The notes under the pieces are model-generated. The model saw nothing but the letters and a program-made list of their open reading frames with translations, was not told where the DNA came from and ran no database searches. A DNA stretch of 64,000 nucleotides from Pestalotiopsis fici W106-1 (lineage: Eukaryota; Ascomycota; Sordariomycetes; Amphisphaeriales; Sporocadaceae): contig NW_006917096.1 in the NCBI RefSeq assembly GCF_000516985.1, positions 3,767,606 through 3,831,605 on the forward strand, given 5' to 3'. Below, piece after piece: positions 20,221 to 32,813 of the stretch; the stretch's first letter is position 1; every line of letters begins with the position of its first letter. Made by a program: the position numbers and the translations under genes.

Positions 20221-23200
20221 TCCTTAGGACAAATCAATATGTTCTACAGTTTCGAAAGCCTGTGTTGCAGGAGGTTCGGAGCAAAGTAGGAAATCTGCCC
20301 CAAGAAGATCCAGCGCCCTGCCACGCAAATGACTGCCACCATATCCTAAGCAAACGGAGCGCTTGTGTCGTCAAACAAGGGCATGTTGCTCACTGCTACT
20401 GTTGAAGGGGTGCATCCAGAATCAGAAATCATGTTGAGCTAACGACATCCGCGATCGAGTTTGTTGATATTCGGTTTTTTAGCGACTGTCTTCACAATTA
20501 TCCGCAATGAACATTAGAAAGCTACTGCATAAACTCTCAAATGTAGATATAAAGAGCGTTGTATGATACCGCACTTTGGACGAGCAACGAAATCGTTTCC
20601 ATGACACGTGGCTCAGTCTGGACCTCAACTTTGAATATTTACCCTGAACAGTTCCTTGCCCGTCCAATTTATGTGACAAGCAAAGCGTTCGACCGCGCTT
20701 CAGGGAGACATATCCGTGGCCACAAACTACAATAATATCTACTCGCTTTTCCGGTTCCAGCCAAAAGTATGTTTCATTCGTGGCGGGTATTTCAGATCAA
20801 GTATCGCAAAGACCTCCTCGCCGACCTACGCAAATACCAGCTTCACCGTGTGCCTATGTTTGACTGTCACATCGTAAATCGTTCAATGGCCTGATTTTAG
20901 ACCTGAATACGGGCTGGCTGTGAGGCGCAATGGCCGCGTCACATTCCTCCAGGCCTGAATCACGTCGTTCATGAATGATACAAGTGAACCCACTTCCAAT
21001 GCTGCCTTTGTAGTAGCTTGAAATAACTTGTGAGACGGAAGTGCCAGAGCACCTCTAACCAACTTATCCTCTTCAAGCCATAATCTCGTCCGTATCTAAA
21101 GCAGCTGGTTGACAGGCGCTGTAATCGTGTACTGTCTTTGGATTTGGTGGAGTTTTTTTGTCCTGTACAATATCTAGGCAGTAATCTCCTCAAAGACTCT
21201 TTGAGTCTTCATGGCTAGCAGGTATCGGTTCATCTAGCCCTTTTTCTTTGTCGAGAGAATAGGAGAGTATCTCTGTTCCATCACCGTGCCGCCGTCATTG
21301 AGATGCAGTACAGACTTCCTGTCATCGTCTTTAGTAAATGACATGAGCATAACCTGATCTGGGGCCGTATATTCTTTCCGGCAGATTTTCGTATACTTTC
21401 CCGTCGGAGGTCGTGTAATGGTTACTGCAGCTCACTAGATCTCGATAATCATGAATGCTATGAAGACAAAAGCTTCATTATACTGGACAAAGTCTCCATT
21501 TATTGAAGAAACAGGTCAAGGCTTCTGTATCTATTGTAGAAAACAGAAAAAGAGATTAGACCGACTTCTTTCATAAGTATCTGATGCGCCACAGTGTAGC
21601 TAGTTGTATGGCACCCTTCAGGTGACACAACGAGAAGGGTTGATTAAGTCTATTTGTTCACACAGTATTTTCATAGATGTAGACCATCTTTATTTTTACT
21701 CTTTATTTTAGATACTAGTCGTATCAGTATCTCTTAATTGGGTTCTGTTGTGTGGCATCAGTATATGCATAGGGTTGATTATAGTTTGCACTCTACAAGA
21801 GTCCATTAATGGGTAGACGGCTGTGGACTATCAAGGCAACAGAAGCACAATGAATAGTGGTACGGCGACTGACCTGCAAATAATGAAAAAGGGGTCCAGA
21901 TTGCTAGATTACCTAGTGATGCATGACAAAGCGGAAGATGATCCAAAGCCGTGATGGGATTTGTGGCAAATCGGCAATTAGATGAAGCAGTAGTTGCACT
22001 GTCTACCTAGAGCAATAGACACTACGAAGTATGAAATGTAACACGGAAAGCCTTGTGAGAAACTCTTCATGATAGAATCCTGGGGAGCTGGCATACTGGA
22101 ATTGAGCCAGGATATCTCGGACAGGGTGTATGTCGCTTACATATTATGTATGTACAAGCCCGGCGATTATCGTACAGTAATCTTCCGAAGACGGAAACGC
22201 GCGTTGGACTTCAGACGAACATGCTGGTGCAGATCTGCAGCCTGATGCGCGAGCCTGTTCCAGATAATAGGGGACTGACTATCGGATGGCACATTGCTGC
22301 TACGATGGAGCTTGGCAGAGTATCAATGTTGCAAAGTCGTAGGACGATGCTCGAAGTTCTGACAAGTGTGTCGTCAAGTGGGCTTTACAAGAGGTACGGC
22401 TTACCAGGAGTCTACCACGGCCTTGGCGAATTGCGATACCGTGCTACTAAGATAATGCTGACTGCTTGCGTACAAAGAGTACATATGTTCACTGTCTCTG
22501 ATCAGAATAACCATTAGATTCGACTCCCTCCTAACGATAACGAAGCTCCGAATGCAGCCAGGGACGGCTGGGTCCGGAGCCATTGCCAGGAGAATGCCTC
22601 TTTGACTCTTTTCTGCTTGTCTGGGGCCGCGCAGTGGGGGAGAGCGCTTGACGTGCTCCTGAATTGTGGAACGTGGTCCTCACCCTGGACGGAATAGTGT
22701 ACACTATTTGCTCAGGGACCTGGTGTACCCATACTATGTATAAGTATGTAGGGTTCCAGGTAGCGTGCGTGCGTAGGCATTCCGCGATGGGCTCCGGGCC
22801 ATAGTGCCGTAAGGAGGACCACTACCGAGGATTAACCCGTCAACGAGAAGGGACATCGGCCCTGTCAGCGTGCCGAAAGGTATTCAGAGTGAAAGTGGAC
22901 TTTCTTGTGTCCTGGGTTGCTCCCCATCAGTTGCAATCCTTACGTACATGTATGGTGGTAGCAACTTCGCATAGCGCTTCTACTAACCGATCCATACTGC
23001 TGGCTCCCCCCGGCAGATGCCACCGGAGACCTGCCGCCCAAGACATCAGATGGAGGGATCATCACTTTGCACAACACATCGAGCATAGCATCGCTGGGCT
23101 GATCCTTTATGCATTATACATAGTAGACGCAGGAGCTACCATGATGAACGATCAAGGATTGGCAAGGAGCCCGACTAGCATAAAGGATCAATTGCGCAAA

Positions 23201-23990
23201 GTACGTGGTGCGTCCGAATACAGACAGCCATGGTCCGCAGGTAGACACTGTCTCCTCAATGCTGCCAGGTAGAGTTACACAGTACTCAACACCAAGTAGA
23301 GCGAAACGCATTGTGCGCCATTGCATCCAAGGACCTGATAGACCGACTCTCTTGCAAAGGCAGACACAAGTTTTCCGCATCGACAAAACAATGGACGGAT
23401 CGACCTTTTTTTTCCAACGAAACTCTGGATTTGTTTTCGCATAACTTTTTTGGTTCTTAGTTTGATTCAACTAGATTGGTGCAGCAACATTCAAAGCATA
23501 TCACTGCCTATCTATATGCACTTTTGCGGCACGACCGGGTTTAAACTTTGCATTTGCACAGACAGGAAATAGAGGGACATGAACGAGCCAGTGTAGTGAA
23601 AGTCAGGAATCTGTTATGAGCGCCGTTGGCACTGAGAATTTTCGGTATACCGTACCTAGGCACTTTGAAAGCTTGCCCTTGACTCGATTTCGGGCATAAG
23701 ACGTAGCATTCCATGTGCTTGCTTCTTATTCTGCTCTTTTATGCTTGCCGTGTGCTCTGCAGTATTGGCTCAAGCTGCACTCTTTTCATGGACCGTCTGG
23801 GACTTTCTCTGGAGAACGCAGCAAAATCTGTTGAAACTCCCAGAAATTTTTCAATTACGGTATATGGAGCGGAATATGGAGAAGACGCGCGTAAAAAAAA
23901 AAAGATCTAAAGTGATAGATGCTAGTTTTGACGTGACGCTGGTTTCAAATATTGAAGAAGTGTGTAGCAGGCAGGTAGGCACTTGAATCA
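20221..23990. other. Gene-poor region, left part
   Basis: Mostly AT-rich sequence with only short frames broken by stops. On the minus strand at about 21440-21240, reading frames such as DGKVYENLPERIYGP and LHLNDGGTVMEQRYS have coding-like composition but are interrupted by frameshifts and stops; they could be remains of a dead gene. The frames at 22146-22517 and 22889-23272 on the plus strand resemble no family. No terminal inverted repeats or transposase motifs were seen. Confidence 0.4.
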
Positions 23991-26900
23991 GGGCATCAAA
24001 ACGTCAAGCCGGCGGCTCTTGGGAGTTGTAACTTCAAGGTTGTCAGACGGGTATCCAAGCAAGGGTGAATGGTAGGGTAATAAATCAGCATTGCTTGGCG
24101 GTTTCGTCACGGGCGAAGTCTTGTTAATATACCTACCACCTTCGTAGAGATATGGGTATATAGGTAAGGTACCTACATTAAGGTATTCATGTGACCATTG
24201 GATAAAAGATAGGCGGCTGCCAGCAGCAGCAGCAGCTATAGTGGCGCGTTTCGTGGAATATTTCTTCTGCTTCAAAGTAAGTAGTCTACCGGAGTTGGAA
24301 GAAGGACTGCACATCCATGTGTTGAGGCTGAAGCTTCTTGAGCCGGCCAATTACGTGGTTAAACATTTTAGATAGTATCCAATTTGCGGATACAGCTGGT
24401 GATCTTGGGTTGTTCAAACTTCTGGCGCTCATAGTACAGCTGAAAGGGTAATGTAGTACCTATCTTGATAGGGGCACCTAAAACCATTAGAGGCGACTGG
24501 TGATGAGCGCGGCGCTTGAGAGGGCGTGCTGGGCAGATCAGCGAGCGTCGAGCACAGGGACTTTTGGGCACGCTGAGAATGCGACGGCTTCAGCCTAGTC
24601 AGCGGAAGAGCTGTGCAATGCTCATGCACAGCCTACCTACTTTGTAGGACGGATCGCCAACCAACAAGCCAGCGGCGAATTGGCTCACCAGACCAGGCGA
24701 CGTTAGACCAAGAGACACAAGAGACGACTGGCTTTGGCTTTGCACAGTGCGCAGCCTTGACCTACGTGAGTCCATCGCAGAAACGCGAGCTTGACTGGAG
24801 CTACTGCAGGAACCAAAACGCTGCTTCAAGGTTCCCGTCCGTGTGATGGATGCAATGCACTCGTGCTGGTGGTCGATGCACCCGGTCTGAACCAATCCAA
24901 ATGTGGACAGCAGCGGAGGCGCAAACGGAGGACAAGCAGGCTGCAAGTCGAGTGGGTGGGTGGATGGATGGACAGCTTCGGATACTACATACGTACTGCA
25001 TAGTATGCATTACTACTTGGTCAAGAGCAAGGGGGTTTCGGCCAGCGAACGGAGAACGAACAGGACAGGGCCAAGGTATTGGCTCGAACGAGATACTGAG
25101 CTGACAAGCTGACTGACGAACTGCATTGGAGGAGGCGTGAATATGGATGGGTGGATGGAGACTGGTCGTCTTGACTGCAGAGAAGCCCGGCACAGGTAGG
25201 TACGAAGTAGGGATGACGGCAACGGTCAAGGCATGACGGGACGAGCGGATTAAGCATGTTCGTCTTGTGTTGCCTTGTATGCATTTGGCGGATGGATAGA
25301 CGGATGATCATGGCCTGAGCTGGAGGTGATGTTCCCCGGGCCGTAGGCAGAAACATCAGTTTTCAGCAAGCTTTTCATCGCCTGTGATCGATCTCATGAT
25401 CACCAGAGTTCAAACAGGCCATTGCAACAACGCTGATGTAATCAAATTGCCCATCCGTCTATTAGGGTCGGGTGGCTTCCTTCTATTCCTATGTCCATAT
25501 CAGGGACCCTGTGTCAACATGAAGATAGCTGGATACCAAGCACGAGGAACATAGTAGTAGTATGCGCTCGTCCGGCCTCCAAGGACCGTCGAGTTGCCAG
25601 AGAAGCAACCGACCCGACTCATCCGAGTCTTGCCGACACGAGGTTTCCCAGCTCGCAGAAGCGCCGGTGGTGGAGATCCCGAGCGATGGGGGCGACAAGG
25701 GCCCAAGCCAGCGGCGCCTTAGTGGTGAATTATCCAGTACACTATTGCCTATTACAGCATGACAGCAAAAAGCTACCCTACATAGTAGGTATTCTGTCGC
25801 GGCCACGACTGATGAATGGTGATAAAACTAGAGTCATGAAAACGCAAGTGCGTCGCGATGATGAAGCACTATTAATTCTCATGGGGTGCCAGACACTTTG
25901 ACAGCCTTCCAGGCTCTCCGTTGTGTACAGCGCTGCATTTCGTACGGCAAAACGCAGATCTACCGGGGAAATTCTCACAAGATCCTACCTTGCCTACCTA
26001 GCCAGGTTAGCATGCTTGATTGACCCTTGCCATCCATCACTATGCCTGACGTACCTTGGGCCCCTATCCTCGCACTTTGCGCGTTGTTTGATTCATGCGA
26101 AAGATGCAAGCAGACAACGCCCTGCTGTGCTTGTCACGCGGGTGGGATGCCAGCGGGCGCGTCAACGGCATTGTCCCTTGCATCTCTCTTTTTTCTCCCC
26201 GCCATTTTCTCTCTGATTGGCCGTCAGGCATCACGTCTGGCCCAAATAGAGATAGGTATCGTCACCTCCAGGTTCTTCAGGTTTAGAAAGCATGCTCAAT
26301 GGCGAGGCAGCTCCAACAGATGAGTTTTTGGTGACAATACCAATGCATACGGCCAACGGCTACTTAAAATCCAATGCGATCAATTCTTTCATGTCTAAAT
26401 GCGTTGCAGGAGCAAAACTGTTTAGTTCTATAAATACACAATGGATTGGGCGTAGCACATTCGATCAATCCTCCATGCACTCACCCTTTGCCTTCTTGAC
26501 TCTGGCTAGGCGGCGGCGTATGCGAAGTCGGATTGCACATCTGCCACCTGGCCATCAATCAAACATTTTGCCGATGGTTCTGAGCAACCGAGCGCCGGCT
26601 CCTAAAAAAAGATATGAGGAGCCTTTACCGTTTTCTGAGCTTATCTTCACTAATGCCAGACAAGTTCCTACCTCGATGTAGTACTTCCTACTCTGATAGC
26701 AAACACCCAGCTTGGAGATACAGCCGCATCGCTGGTTCTGCAAGGGGGTTTGCAACGCGACAGAGACAGCTAGGTGGTGCGAATTACGACATCTGTGCTG
26801 GACGGTGTCTCGGCATGTTGTCCTGTAGGAAACTTCTCTGGACTTTTTCACTTTACAGCCCGCCAACCTTGCATACTTTAAGATACCGAGCCGGCCATGC

Positions 26901-28600
26901 CAGGGGCCACGGTACGACTATTCTATACCCCAGGCTCAAACGAGCTAACAAACCGTGTCCTCTGTTTGTGTGAATGGGTTTCCTAGCAAACGTAGGGAGC
27001 AAGCAGCACACTCGTGTGAGATAGATAAATGGCTTTTTTTTTTTGGAGTAGGTATGCATGTCTGCTCTGGCGCAATCGATGATGCCCGCCCATCCATGTT
27101 CCTCTTCCAACGGTGCATGACTGCGAAGCCCCGCTGGTCCGCGGTCAACATCGGCAAGCCAGCAAGTGCAGTTATCCTTTTATCAACCAGCCGCTGTCTG
27201 GTTGGGTAGATCTCACCACCAATCATTCAAGACGCATGGCAGAGCGAAAAAGAAAAGAAAAAAGAAAGTACGTACATAGTACTGCCGGAACTGCATACTG
27301 CGGGTGTCTTTCGCTGATTAGCAGGTATAATTCCTTGTTATGTGGTCGATCGCATACAACATCTACTGTACGATGATAGACAACGTAAAAGCGCAAGGGC
27401 CCTGACGCCTGTGTGACTAAGGTAGAATCGCAGAATGTTACATGGCGATCCCCGCATGGATAGGGCTCCCTCTGATCATGATGGAAAGGCGGTATGAGGC
27501 TCTGAAAATCGTACCATACATTCTAGCGCAAAGCGCTAGCAGAAACGGTTCCCTCCTCCAGGGCTCCTACTGTAGATACTAGATACCAGCATTACCTACA
27601 GGTAGGTAGGTATTTACCTAGTGTAGGTACCTCCATTTTGTCCTGGTATATCCAAAAGGCAAGATCTCTGCGTCAAAGAATAGGCGCAGTATACGTTACT
27701 GTATGTATGTCCTTTATACATTTCACACAATACGTGGGATGGCAACGGCACACATGGAACTATACTTAGCAGTGAATAATAACGCAATCTGGAGTAAACG
27801 TATCCTCGACAAAATATAGTAGTCATATGATCGTGGGTATATTGACAGAAAGCTCAAGTGAAGGTTCGACGCATACATAAGTGCTATTTGCCTATCTGCC
27901 TCAGTGCTGGCTTCATGGTGGCCCTTGATACCTACTGTGTATTCCGTATGGGCTATGGTACAGCAGAGGGTGGGTGCATTACGCAGGGAGTGCGTACTGG
28001 TAGGTATGCAGTTATCAAGCCCAGTCGACGATCGTGCACACTTCTATGCTACTCTTTTCTATGTCGGAAGGTCCCATCAGGATTGAATGGACCGGGATCC
28101 ATCTGCCAATGCCTAATCCTCGGTGCCTCCCCATGCTCCCCTACCCAGCAGTAAGTCAGTCATGTGGTGCAAAGAAAGGTTGTCAGTTGAACGCCGGGGG
28201 TAAGTAGTACATAGTACGTAGTTGGGCAAAGAGTTGTACTCTGTACTTACCTAGGTAGGGGAGAAGGATGAGGACGAGATAGAAACAGTAAAAAGAGGAA
28301 CAAGAGAAGAAGAAAAAGAAGAAAAAGGGAAAAGAGGCCAAGCCAGGCCCAGGCTCGCTCAGGCTCGCACTGTCTTGGGGCTTCCCAAGTTGGACAAGTG
28401 TCAGGGGTTGCAACCCGTTGCATCCAGTACTAGCAGTAACGCTAGGGAAGCGTCTAGCAGCAGGCCAGTTCCTGGCACCGAGGGGACGCTACACCCGAAC
28501 AAGCGAGGCTACGCACTTGCAGGAAACATGGGGCGCGTCGTGCCCCTGCGCTAGAGGCTGTCATCCGCTTGCTCTGTTAGCGTAGTGTACCTACCCAGCT
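23991..28600. other. Gene-poor region, middle part
   Basis: Rich in short motifs built on TACCTAGG, ACCTACC and GTAGGTAGG (for example 24127-24190, 27590-27640 and 28240-28260). Many overlapping 60-130 codon frames occur on both strands; none shows a recognised family or plausible exon chain. A purine-rich stretch lies at 28262-28340. It could serve as a distal regulatory region for the homeobox gene to the right, or hold non-coding transcripts. Confidence 0.4.
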
Positions 28601-30863
28601 AGCTCTGCCGTCGCTCCTCGCTCCTGGTTCCTTGGCTGGATCCCCAATCGCTGGACATGCTCGTTCCTGGGTCCGTCAATTCTCTCGTCCGTTCCCGTGC
28701 CCTGGGAGTTGTTTGGCTTTCTCTCAACGCATCAACGCCTCGAAACTCTCCTCGTCCATACAATGGGATATGCAACTACTACTCGACTATTCGAGCCAGA
28801 ACGTGGTCCTCTAATAGTTAGGCCAACATCAAATATTAGTCATCTACTACGCACTATGCTCGCAATCAGTCCGCCAAGAGTCGCCGCCCTCAAGGTAGTG
28901 TGCTGCTCTGGGCCTCAGGTAGGTGTAGTTATCGCAGATCCCCCGACTGCCGTCAGTTTCACGGCGTCGAATGATGGGTTTTGCTGGGTCAGACCAGGAT
29001 CCCCTCTGCTTTTTTTTTTTCCCTCCCTTCTCTGGCTTGCTCCCCTCTTGATCCCTTCTTGCTCTTGTCCCACGGTCCACCACCCGCGGCCAGCGATCGA
29101 ATCCGACAAAAAAAAAACACTTGCGAATCCGCTGTACCAGAAATGGAAACACCCTGTCGCTCTTTCACAGTACCAGTGCTGTACTACGCACCCTTCTGCC
29201 CGCCTTGAGCCATCAGGGGCACTGGGGGCTTACTATGTACACAGTAGAGCGTTGGACAGTGTCTAGCTCATGTATCCAGATGGGTTCAGCAGAGTCTGGT
29301 TATGCTGTACCCTTATTCCAAATTGGGAAGACCCTTACCCGCGGACAAACTATGCGCAGTGCGTTGCAGAAGCGACAGAAGGAGGGAGCACAGTACAACA
29401 TCACTCTTCGGCTTGTCTGCCTCACTGTCCATACCTAGTGTACCCATTGATGCAGGTACCTGAAGATGTCCCTCAACTTGACCAGGGTGCAAACAGGAGA
29501 CCAATCAATTGCTTGCCCCCCCGCAGCTGTTCTGTATGCTGTGTGCCATTGCCTCACTCTCTTGGCTTGTCTGTCTAGAACGACTCTCCTAAGCTATGCA
29601 GGAGAGGTTGCGAGGCCAGAATGTCTGTCTGTTAGCCATTTTGCGAGTATTCGACTTCACGTCCATCCACGGCAATTAAAAGGTCGGATTGGCGGGCTAT
29701 ATAGTCATAACCTCGATGGTGAGTGTCAAGGCAAGACAAGACACACGGGGGCCGTGTAGGGTTTTTTTTTTTTTTTTCCTCTCCCTAACTGCCTGTGTGC
29801 GTCCACGAACATGTATGCAGGTACATCATGTAGGTACTATGGATGAATGGACGACGGATGGATTGGAGTGGTGCGTGCCAGCATGCCAGCCAGTCAGACG
29901 AACAGAAATCCTCCCTTCTTTTCCCCCCAGTGCTGTCTCTGGCCCCCCCTTTGAGAAACACCAGACCCTGCTGCACCAAGCGCGGCTCAGTGCTGACCTC
30001 TATGGGCTGCTTTCTCAGTCTCTCCACCAGTGAGCGCTACATGTACATCGTGAGCATGGCCGGCCATCCATTGCCTGGTTGGTTGGCTTGGTTGGGGTCC
30101 CTTTTCCTTTCTTCCCCCCCCCCCTACCTAGTCTGTCTGCCCAGTCCCAGGCCAGTTGTGCCAGCCAGCCAGTAGCGTACCTAGGTATTGTAGAGACACC
30201 TTCCCACACAGAATCCAGGAACCTGAACCCAAACCCACTCAAGAGACCCGCTCGGGTTTTTTAGTATGTGCCGCACCCCTTCCCTCTCTCCTCCTTTCCC
30301 TTTTCCCCCTTCACTACCTGAATTCATCCATCGTGTTCATCGTCGTTGGTCTTATCGTTCAATCGATAATTCCTCTCCTCTTTTTTTTTCCCTCTCCGTT
30401 TTTCCTTGCTTCTACCACACGCTCACTTATTTTTTTCTGCTATTCCTGCCAGTACGGACCTCGTCACTCCTTTCCGGGTCCATTTCGTTCCTTAGGCCTC
30501 GCTTGCCCCATCCATCTACACTTATTGCACGGTCCCTCGCTCTTCACGATACCAAAGAAACAGAATACCTCCTTTTCCATTTACTACATCTACACTTGGA
30601 CTAGGACGACACTCCTTCGAGAAAAAAAAGTTTACAAGCTTCGAGCCTCTGAGTCTGTCTGCTGTATCAGGCCAAGCTCACGCGTGTGTTTGAATCCACG
30701 GCTATCAATCACTAAAGCGCGTCTCAGCTCCCTAAAAGTGCAATCAATAGAAACCAATCCAGACACTCCTTTTTATATTTCACGATTGGACAGGGATAAT
30801 TTTATATCCCTCTAAGAGAAGACAAAAGAAAGAGAAGCAGACATATACAAACGACATCGCACC
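28601..30863. other. Long promoter and leader of the homeobox gene
   Basis: A pyrimidine-rich region with T and C homopolymers (for example 29762-29777), CCTACCTAG motifs near 30120-30190 and several ATGs. An open frame covering 30156-30815 stops 48 bases before the homeobox start, and a second frame runs at 30266-30604. Either could act as an upstream ORF if the leader is long, a common pattern for developmental regulators. The products look like low-complexity translation of a CT-rich leader, not real proteins. Confidence 0.45.
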
Positions 30864-32813
30864 ATGGACGCGATCAAGATGGAACCGTCAGGTTCCGTTG
30901 CACCAAATGCTGCGGATCATATCCATTCGCCGTTGGACATGCTGTCCACTCCAGCGCCCACGAGCGCATCCATTGCCCTCAAGGCAAGCCAGTCGCCCTC
31001 GCCAACATCCTCGGCTGCTTCCAACTCGGGCTCAAAGCCGCATTCATCGTCGACATCTTCACAGTCGCGAAGACCCCCTCGGAAGAGCACTTTGACTCAG
31101 CAGCAGAAGAACCAGAAGCGACAGCGTGCCACTCAAGACCAGTTGACAACCTTGGAGATAGAGTTCAACAAGAACCCAACCCCCACTGCCAATGTCAGAG
31201 AGAGGATCGCGGAGGAGATCAACATGACCGAAAGGTCTGTTCAGATCTGGTTCCAGAACAGGTGAGTAACGTCCCCGCATGCGTGTTTTGATATTTGGTT
31301 TATGTTTGCATGATTAACATTTTGACCAAACAGACGCGCCAAGATAAAGCTATTGGCCAAGAAGAGCCTGGAAACAGGCGAGGACATTGACTCGATACCC
31401 GAGTCGATGAGAGCGTATCTCGCCATGCAGGCAATGGAGTCTGGCAAGGCCATGGGTGGCGCCTTTTTGGGACGGACCGGTCTGATTCCTTATGGCACGT
31501 CAATGATGCTGGGCGGCGATCAAGGCGGCCAGGGCAAAGTTCTCATCCACCATCTTACTTGCCGTTCTTTGACCATCGGCAAATGGACTCGTGTTGGACA
31601 GAACACGATGGATCTAATAATTTTCTACTCACCCGAGAAGTGCACCATGACGTACTACATCAACAACGACCAGGCCGGGTACAAAATTGAGTATCATTTC
31701 AGCGCCATCAAGAACATTTACCTTGACAACCCCGAAGGCGACCCGAGCAAGCCTGCCGGCATCGTCATTGAGTTGAATCGGCCGCCAAACTTTTTCATGG
31801 ACTCTTCTCCCAACTCCAACGGCTTCTTCCAGTGCGGCGATTTCACCGAGGACCAGCAAGCTACCCAGTGCTTCATTCACCACTTGGGCGGTACACCTAA
31901 GGTCCTCAGTGGCCAGCTGGCAAAGCTCGTGTCGTTGGAATCGTTCATGAATCGCCACAACCCGAGTCCCTTCCTCGACCAGACCCACCACGCCTTGTCC
32001 ATGTCGGCACCCGTTTCGCCAACCAATCGTCCGTCGTCTCAGCCGAACTTTGCTCAGCCTCATGTGGGCATGTTTCAGGAATCGCAATGGGGAATCAGCC
32101 CCGCTCATGCGAGCATGCGCGGTCCCGGCCACAAGCGCCAACGCAGCCGCTCCGTCCCCGCCCCGGTTGACTTCTCGCTCTTCCAGAACCCGATGCCATC
32201 ATTCTTCATTCAGCACCCTGGAGAAAGCCAGCCCCAACCGCATAGCCCCAATGTGTTCGCGCCGGTGCCTCAGCACCCTCATCAGCTTAGCCCCGTAGGA
32301 CCGGGTCTCCGAATCGATACTCAGGCTGGCTACGGCATGGATTTGCGACCATATCCCTTGTCAGCTGCCACGAGCGCGCCTTCCGAGTACTCGACCAATT
32401 CAAACTACTTCTCGCAGGCACCAGAGCACACGCCACTCCCAGCATCAAGCTACAACACCCCCTACAGTAGCACCTTCTTGTCGCCAATGGTGCAACCACA
32501 GAGCATGATCCCTCAATCCGTGTCACCTCTGCCCTTTACACATGGTGATCCTGCCATTGTTGAGCAATCTCCTCCGATGGGCATGATGCGCAGTGCGTCT
32601 GCTGACATCTACCCCATGGGCGAGTCTGCTGTTTCAGAAGACGGACACAGCTTGAATGAGATGTACTCGAAGCATACCATCAATCTGCCTATGCACCCTC
32701 ACTCGCCGGCTTATGTCGACTCGAACCAAGCTGACTTGGACATGAACCAGCTGGTGCAATTTGACGGGATGGACCATGTCAGCACACCTGAGAGCATGCA
32801 CCACCAACAATAA
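30864..32813 (+). CDS. Homeobox transcription factor, Phx1-like
   Basis: Predicted 625-residue nuclear regulator with two exons, 30864-31261 and 31334-32813. The single intron splits the Arg codon inside the helix-3 signature WFQNRR. The homeodomain is at about residues 82-141, preceded by a Ser/Pro-rich N-terminus and containing [13 protein letters not shown] and [12 protein letters not shown]. After it, about residues 195-310 form a second conserved block: [25 protein letters not shown] and [15 protein letters not shown]. That block resembles the region downstream of the homeodomain in fission-yeast Phx1, a regulator of stationary-phase survival. The rest is Pro/Ser/Gln-rich, likely disordered activation sequence. 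Homologues in moulds often control conidiation or stress, but that role is inferred here. The very long leader suggests complex regulation. Confidence 0.92.

Noticed and set aside
22889..23470. Open frames on both strands of the gene-poor region
   Set aside because: They overlap in antisense, have no known domain and no codon pattern that favours either strand.
30156..30815. 219-codon open frame before the homeobox gene as a real protein
   Set aside because: It is translation of a pyrimidine-rich leader, has no domain, and overlaps another frame of similar quality.
31629..32141. 170-codon minus-strand frame inside the homeobox gene
   Set aside because: Antisense to conserved coding sequence, with no family match.
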